Source: Ophiosphaerella korrae (taxonomy: Eukaryota; Ascomycota; Dothideomycetes; Pleosporales; Phaeosphaeriaceae). From it: a stretch of 64,000 bases of DNA. Below the pieces are notes generated by a model. It saw nothing but the letters and a program-made list of their open reading frames with translations, did not search any database and was not told where the DNA came from. A program made the position numbers and the translations under genes. How positions within the stretch are numbered: position 1 is the stretch's first letter; each line of letters begins with the position of its first letter. Positions 59,313 through 64,000 of the stretch are shown one piece after another. The stretch lies in contig JALNQF010000141.1 in the NCBI GenBank assembly GCA_028456385.1, positions 1 through 64,000 on the forward strand. The letters are read 5' to 3'.

Positions 59313-59654
59313 TGTAAGGTAGACTTTACGCAAGATAACTTAATAAGGCAGTTTTAATAATTAATTAAAAAGAGTAAATAGTAGATAAAGCTATCTAAGT
59401 AAGTACTAGGTATATATACCTAGTAGCCTACTAAGCGCTAACTAAAAGTAGAAAGGTAGTTAAATGTTAGTAAGTTGTAAACTTACTAACATATTAGTAA
59501 GTTCGCAATATTAGTAAGTTTGCGATATTAGTAAGTTGCAAACTTACTAACATATTAGTAAGTTTATAATATTAGTAAGTTTGCTATATTAGTAAGTTGT
59601 AAACTTACTAACATTAGTACGAAAATAAGAGATATAAGGGATAACTCCCTTATA
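59313..59654 (-). repeat. 3' LTR of Gypsy-5
   Basis: 342 bp, TGTAAGGTAG...ACTCCCTTATA with inverted TGTAAGG/CCTTATA ends. A related mutated copy is at 34701-34938. Confidence 0.85.
59467..59613. repeat. Tandem palindromic minisatellite inside the LTR
   Basis: Repeated ttagtaagtt / aacttactaa modules. Three versions of a ~25-bp palindrome (gttagtaagttgtaaactta...) are separated by atattagtaagttt(g/t)c spacers. The sister LTR at 34701 has only one such module. Confidence 0.8.
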
Positions 59655-60099
59655 CGTCTCTCTCCTTTTAAAGAGCGAATTCCTAGAGCTTAAAAAGGGC
59701 TCTAATTAACTAATAATACTTATTAGGTAGTAGTAGTAGTAGCTAGGGTTAAGGAGGTTAACTATTTTTAGAGTTAAAATCGTTATTTATAGAGTATAGA
59801 GCTAAGGTTTTTACTAATTTTAGTATAAAATTAAGACACGCGCAACTTCTATATATAAAACGTGTCGACTACAAACTCTTTTCTACTACTTCTACCCTAT
59901 ACTAATAAAATTAAACCTAAAAGTGTTTGTATATAGTATAAGAGAAGGTAAAGTTAATACTACTAAGTAACTTAATAGCGCTAGATCTCTATATAGGTAC
60001 TTACTATAGATATAGGCTTTGCAATAGGTAGGTTTATTAATATAGGGGACCTAGTAAGCTTAATATTTATAAGTATTAGGGGGTAGGTAGCGTAGAGTA

Positions 60100-63000
60100 G
60101 CCCTAGCTAGGAATTTAGTAGCTAGTCGTAAATTCTACAATAGTAAACTAGACCTACGCGTAACTAGTTATAAGGGAGCGTAGTAGTCGTAGCTGTAGTA
60201 GTAGAGTAAGCCCTAACCTAAAAAGAGTCCTACGCTTACTAGCTAAGGTAAACTATTCCTACTATTTTTACGCTATAATTTATCTTTAGCTAGTAGTAAA
60301 GTTTTCTAATTACGCCTTAGAGGGCCTTTTTGCGCCTACTAATAGCTAGGGTACCTTACTAGGTTGCGTCTTTGTTAGGCTCTATTTTAGGTATATAGTT
60401 AGTATTTTAGGCTTCTCTAGGTAGTTCTAGTAAAAGTTAAAGGTAGTAATTATGCTTTATAAAGGGGCTTTTTTGCGCCTATTAATAGTTTTAGGCTTAT
60501 CTAGGTAGTTCTAGTAAGGGCTAAAGGTAGTAATTACGCTTTAGAGAGGGCTTTTTTTATACCTATTAGTAAGTTAAGATACTCTAATAGGTTACGTCTT
60601 TGTTAGGGCTCTATTTTTTTAGTATACGTAGAGTTAGTAGTTTAGCTTTCTCTAAGTAGTTCTAGTAAAAGTTAAAGGTAGCTTTATATTTTACAAATTC
60701 TTCTACTAGCTCTTATATAGGTTTATTATAGCTAGTCTAGTAAACTAAGTAGTACTATTTTACGTATTTTTTGCGCTCTTTAAAGCGTACGTCTAAGATA
60801 GCTTCTACTAGGTATTCTTTATATACGCTACTAGTTTCTTTATTAGTAATAATAATAGAGATTAGCTATAGTAGGTCTTAATCTAGTAAAGGCTTCTAAT
60901 CTCTAAGGCGTAAGAGTTTTAGAGAGAAGACTAGGAATACGCCTTTACTTAGTATTTCTTAGGGTAGTACTAGCTTATATACTCTACTATTGTAGATAAC
61001 TCTCTTAATAGAGTATAGGCCTACTTATTAGTAGTCTAATTTTAGGGTTAGCTAAGTAGTTCTCTAATTAGCTATACTAATATAGGCTTAGTTACTAACT
61101 TTATATACTAGTCTACTTTAGCAAGAAGTATTAGCTTAGGCTACTTACTCTTATTGTGCCTAGAGTATTTTTTCCTTAAGGTAGGCTACTAGGTTACTAT
61201 AGGCGTTAAGTAGCTTGTTAGCTTGTATACGTTAGTCGCGTTAGGCTAGGTTTAGTTAATCTTTATTGTTTTTACTAGAGTATATACTACTATAAGGGTA
61301 ATACCCTAGATCTACAAAAAATAGGGTTATCCTAATAGATATATTAATAGTGTTATTTACCTAGAACTTAGCTACGTATAGCTAGGCTACCTAGTTATCT
61401 TACGCGTAGTTAACGTATTACCTTAAAAAGATCTCTAGGGCTTAATTTACTTACTTAGTTTAGCTATTAGTTTCTAGGTAGTACGTAGTTAAGAGCTTTT
61501 ACGTAATATAGAGGCGTTTATATACGTAGCGCTAAAATTAGCTAATAAAAGTTGTCCCTCTATTAGATATAATATTTATTAGGACTCTATAAAGCTTAAA
61601 AATAGATATAAAATATTAGGTAGCTTCCTCTAGTTTTAAGGACTTATAGAGGAAGAAATAGCGTCTTTTTATAAGATAGTAGTAAATTACTAGGATATAT
61701 TTATAAATCTAGCTGCTATTTTTGCTAGTTAGCAAGGCTTAGATATAGTCTACTAAGATATTAGTCTAGGGTGCGTAGAGAATTAGTATAAGTTAGAGGT
61801 AACTAAGTTTACTATCTTGTAAGTTCTTTATATAGTAGTAGATTAGGTATATATTATAAAATTACTTAATAGCTTAGAGTATCTTAGGCTAATAATAGTA
61901 CTTATATATTAGATATAGCGTACTATAAGGTCCTTTATAGCTTACTAACTAATAGTTGTAGTATAAATTAAAGATTTAGTAGCGTAGATAGGCGTTTAAG
62001 GAGATATATAGATACGTTTTATTAACCTAGAGGTGCCTTTCTTTCTCTAATCTAGTAGAGCTAATATTAATATATAAGAAGTAGTATCTTACTTTATAGA
62101 AGGCTTTTAATAGTTTTTATTATCTACTATCTATAGTAGTAAATATAGCTTAGGCTACGTAGTCTTCTAAGTACGCTATATCTAGTAATTCTTCTATTAG
62201 GCGTAAGTTAATAATATATAGTAGGAGTTCTAGGTCTAGTTCTCTATTATAGAGTAGTAGAAAATCCTCTAGTAGGTTTACTAATATAGGTTTTATTCCT
62301 ATAATATAGCGAAGGTAGGCGTATACTATAGTAGCTTATTCTAGCGTAAATCTATCTAGCTTTTATAGGTCTACGAGGCTTAGAGCGTAAATTACTATAT
62401 TTAGCGTAGGTTTTACGCCTAGGGCTAAGACTTAAGGGCTTAGGATAATTTAGTTAGCTCCTAATACTTGTAGATCAAAATCGTCTATAGGGCGATCCTA
62501 TAGTTAGTAGCTTAGGGCGTCTATAACCTTGTTTATATTACTAAGTACGTATTTAATATAGAAATTAAATTAGGATAGGAATAATAACTAGTAGGCCTAG
62601 TAGTAATTAAGCTTTTTAGTTATTATAAAGGTTTCTAAATTATAGTAGTCTATTATAACGTAGATTGTATATAGACTACTTATAAGCTCTAGTTCCTATT
62701 CTTTAAATACTTAGATTATAGCTATAAGTTCTAGGTCGTAGATATTATAATTATATTCTACTAGGGTGTGTTTTTTTAAGAAGAAGCTAACTAGCTATTA
62801 GATTCTATCTTAGTTTAGTTAGCTTATTACTCTACCTAAAGCCTACCTAGAGGCGTTAGTTTAGATATAGATTAGTTTTAAGGAGTTAAAGTAAAGTAAG
62901 ACTATACCTAGCTAGAAGGTAGCTTTTAGTTTATTAAAAGCGTCTATATATTCTTAGGTAATTATAAAGAGCTTATATTAGGTTTTTTAAAAAAGTAGCC

Positions 63001-64000
63001 TATCTCCTTTAGTAAGTTTAGTAATAACCTTAGACTTAATTAACTTAGTAAGTAGTAAGGCAAGGCTTAAGTAATCTTTAATAAAGCGCTAGAGAAATCT
63101 AGTATAGCCTAGAAAGGCTAAGACTTCTTTAGTAGTCTTTAGTATTTCTTACTCCTAGATAGCTTTAACTTTAGAGAGATCTATTATAATTCCTTTATTA
63201 GAGATAATTATACTTAAAAACTTAACTAAGGTAGTATAGAGGCTAGATTTTTTAGGGTCTATATAGAAGCCTTACTCTTTTAGTTACGTAAGTACTTTAT
63301 AAACGTACTAGATATAGTCTATTTTATTATTAGAGTATATTAAGACGTCGTCTATATATATAGTGTAGAAGTCGTCTAAATATTCTAGTAGGGCTAAGTT
63401 AATAGTGCGCTAGAAAGTAGCTAGTGCATTAGTAAAGCTAAAAAGTATTACCTTATAAGTATATATACTAAAGTAGGTAATAAAGGTAGTTAGCTATTCT
63501 AAATTTAGGGTAATATATAAGTAGTAAAAGGCGTATATTACGTTAAATTTAGAGAATATCTTTACTTTATTTAGGTAAGCTAGTATTTCCCTAAAGAATA
63601 GAATAGAGTACTAGTCTTTAATAGTAGATTTGTTTAGCTTATAGTAGTTTACGTAGACTTATAAGCTACTATCTAGTTTAGCTATAATTAGTAGGTTATT
63701 TCTAGCTAGAGAGCTACATTTACTAATAAAGCCTTTACCTTCTATTTCTTAGATATATTTCTAGATTACTTTATCTTATTTTCTAGTAAAGAAGTAAGGT
63801 TTAGCGTCTAGAATTTTTGCGCTAGGTTTAAAGGTAATTTCTAGGTTGTATAGCCTATAAGAGAGAAGTTCCTTAGTAGCTTTCTTGTTAAAATAGAGTA
63901 TTAGGTCTTAATATAGTTAGAGTAGTTCTATAGATAAAATATCCTTAAGCTCTACTATAAGTAGTAGTTTATAAAATTACGCGTAATCTACTTCTCTAGC
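60100..64000 (-). pseudogene. Gypsy-5 pol polyprotein, lightly damaged
   Basis: Pol reading frame on the minus strand, recognisable almost continuously from the window end to the chromodomain near 60700. The RT aspartate pair is unmutated, while the integrase second aspartate reads N (IISNRG). In-frame TAG/TAA occur every 30-60 codons. This part lacks the LTR and gag at its 5' side, which lie past 64000. Confidence 0.75.

Larger units (their letters stand above)
59313..64000 (-). mobile_element. Gypsy-5: chromodomain Ty3/Gypsy element, partial (runs off window)
   Basis: The 3' LTR is 59313-59654, with a minus-strand polypurine tract (aaaggagagagacg) abutting it at 59655-59668. Minus-strand domains from right to left are as follows. 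RT has an intact YIDDVLIYS at about 63336-63372. RNase H (EYNYNIYDLELIAI) is near 62700-62790. The integrase zinc region (YT-STTI-RTYK) is near 61880-61930. The integrase core (IISNRGTTFIS near 61545-61576, then NQALEIFLRQY) ends FFVDLGYYP near 61290. A chromodomain (EYLVEAILDVRFKERKKY, then YY-LVY-T-YNKP) is near 60700-60830. This is the domain order of fungal chromoviruses, which use the chromodomain to target heterochromatin. It is much less mutated than Gypsy-1 to Gypsy-3, though stops are present. Confidence 0.9.

Noticed and set aside
1..64000. Giant transposon (Starship-like) carrying the gene islands
   Set aside because: No tyrosine-recombinase captain gene or element-scale direct repeats could be seen in the window.
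1..64000. tRNA, rRNA or CRISPR features
   Set aside because: No cloverleaf-type sequence with A and B boxes, rRNA core sequence or regularly spaced repeat array was noticed; short regular repeats found are LTR minisatellites or promoter duplications.

Overview
The window looks like a filamentous ascomycete (Pezizomycotina) chromosome with a two-compartment genome. Protein-coding stretches have ordinary base composition and short GT-AG introns of about 50-70 bp. They alternate with very AT-rich blocks in which CA and TG dinucleotides are almost absent and TA dominates, the signature of repeat-induced point mutation (RIP). Nearly all AT-rich DNA can be read as decayed transposons.

Layout. 1-1217: a truncated Baeyer-Villiger monooxygenase (BVMO) start on the minus strand. 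1218-16730: a three-level nest, in which a ~1.3 kb long-inverted-repeat element with TA target sites is split by a Ty1/Copia element, itself split by a Ty3/Gypsy element. 16731-21000: a gene island with two broken flavin monooxygenase fragments, an intact cytochrome P450 and a duplicated P450 upstream region. 21001-35098: a RIP-destroyed block with a full-length Gypsy element, a nested solo LTR, a small inverted-repeat element and further LTRs. 35099-36461: a second, uninterrupted copy of the long-inverted-repeat element. 36463-49821: the main gene island, with an intact short-chain dehydrogenase, a short Zn2Cys6 ORF, a HET-domain pseudogene, the housekeeping heme gene HEM3, a large nucleoside-phosphorylase-domain pseudogene, two short solo LTRs and a phenol-2-monooxygenase-like pseudogene. 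49822-64000: a small inverted-repeat element, telomere-like repeats, two oppositely oriented solo LTRs, two tandem Gypsy copies sharing an LTR, and a chromodomain Gypsy element inserted into the second and running off the window.

Interpretation. P450, SDR, two kinds of flavin monooxygenase and a zinc-cluster protein are typical of a secondary-metabolite locus. Here most of the oxygenases are pseudogenes, so the window may hold a decayed or dispersed cluster split by transposons. Host pseudogenes carry mainly C-to-T/G-to-A type stops (TGG to TAG, CGA to TGA, CAG to TAG), so RIP or RIP leakage is the likely agent. HEM3, the P450 and the SDR read open from start to stop with simple introns and look functional.
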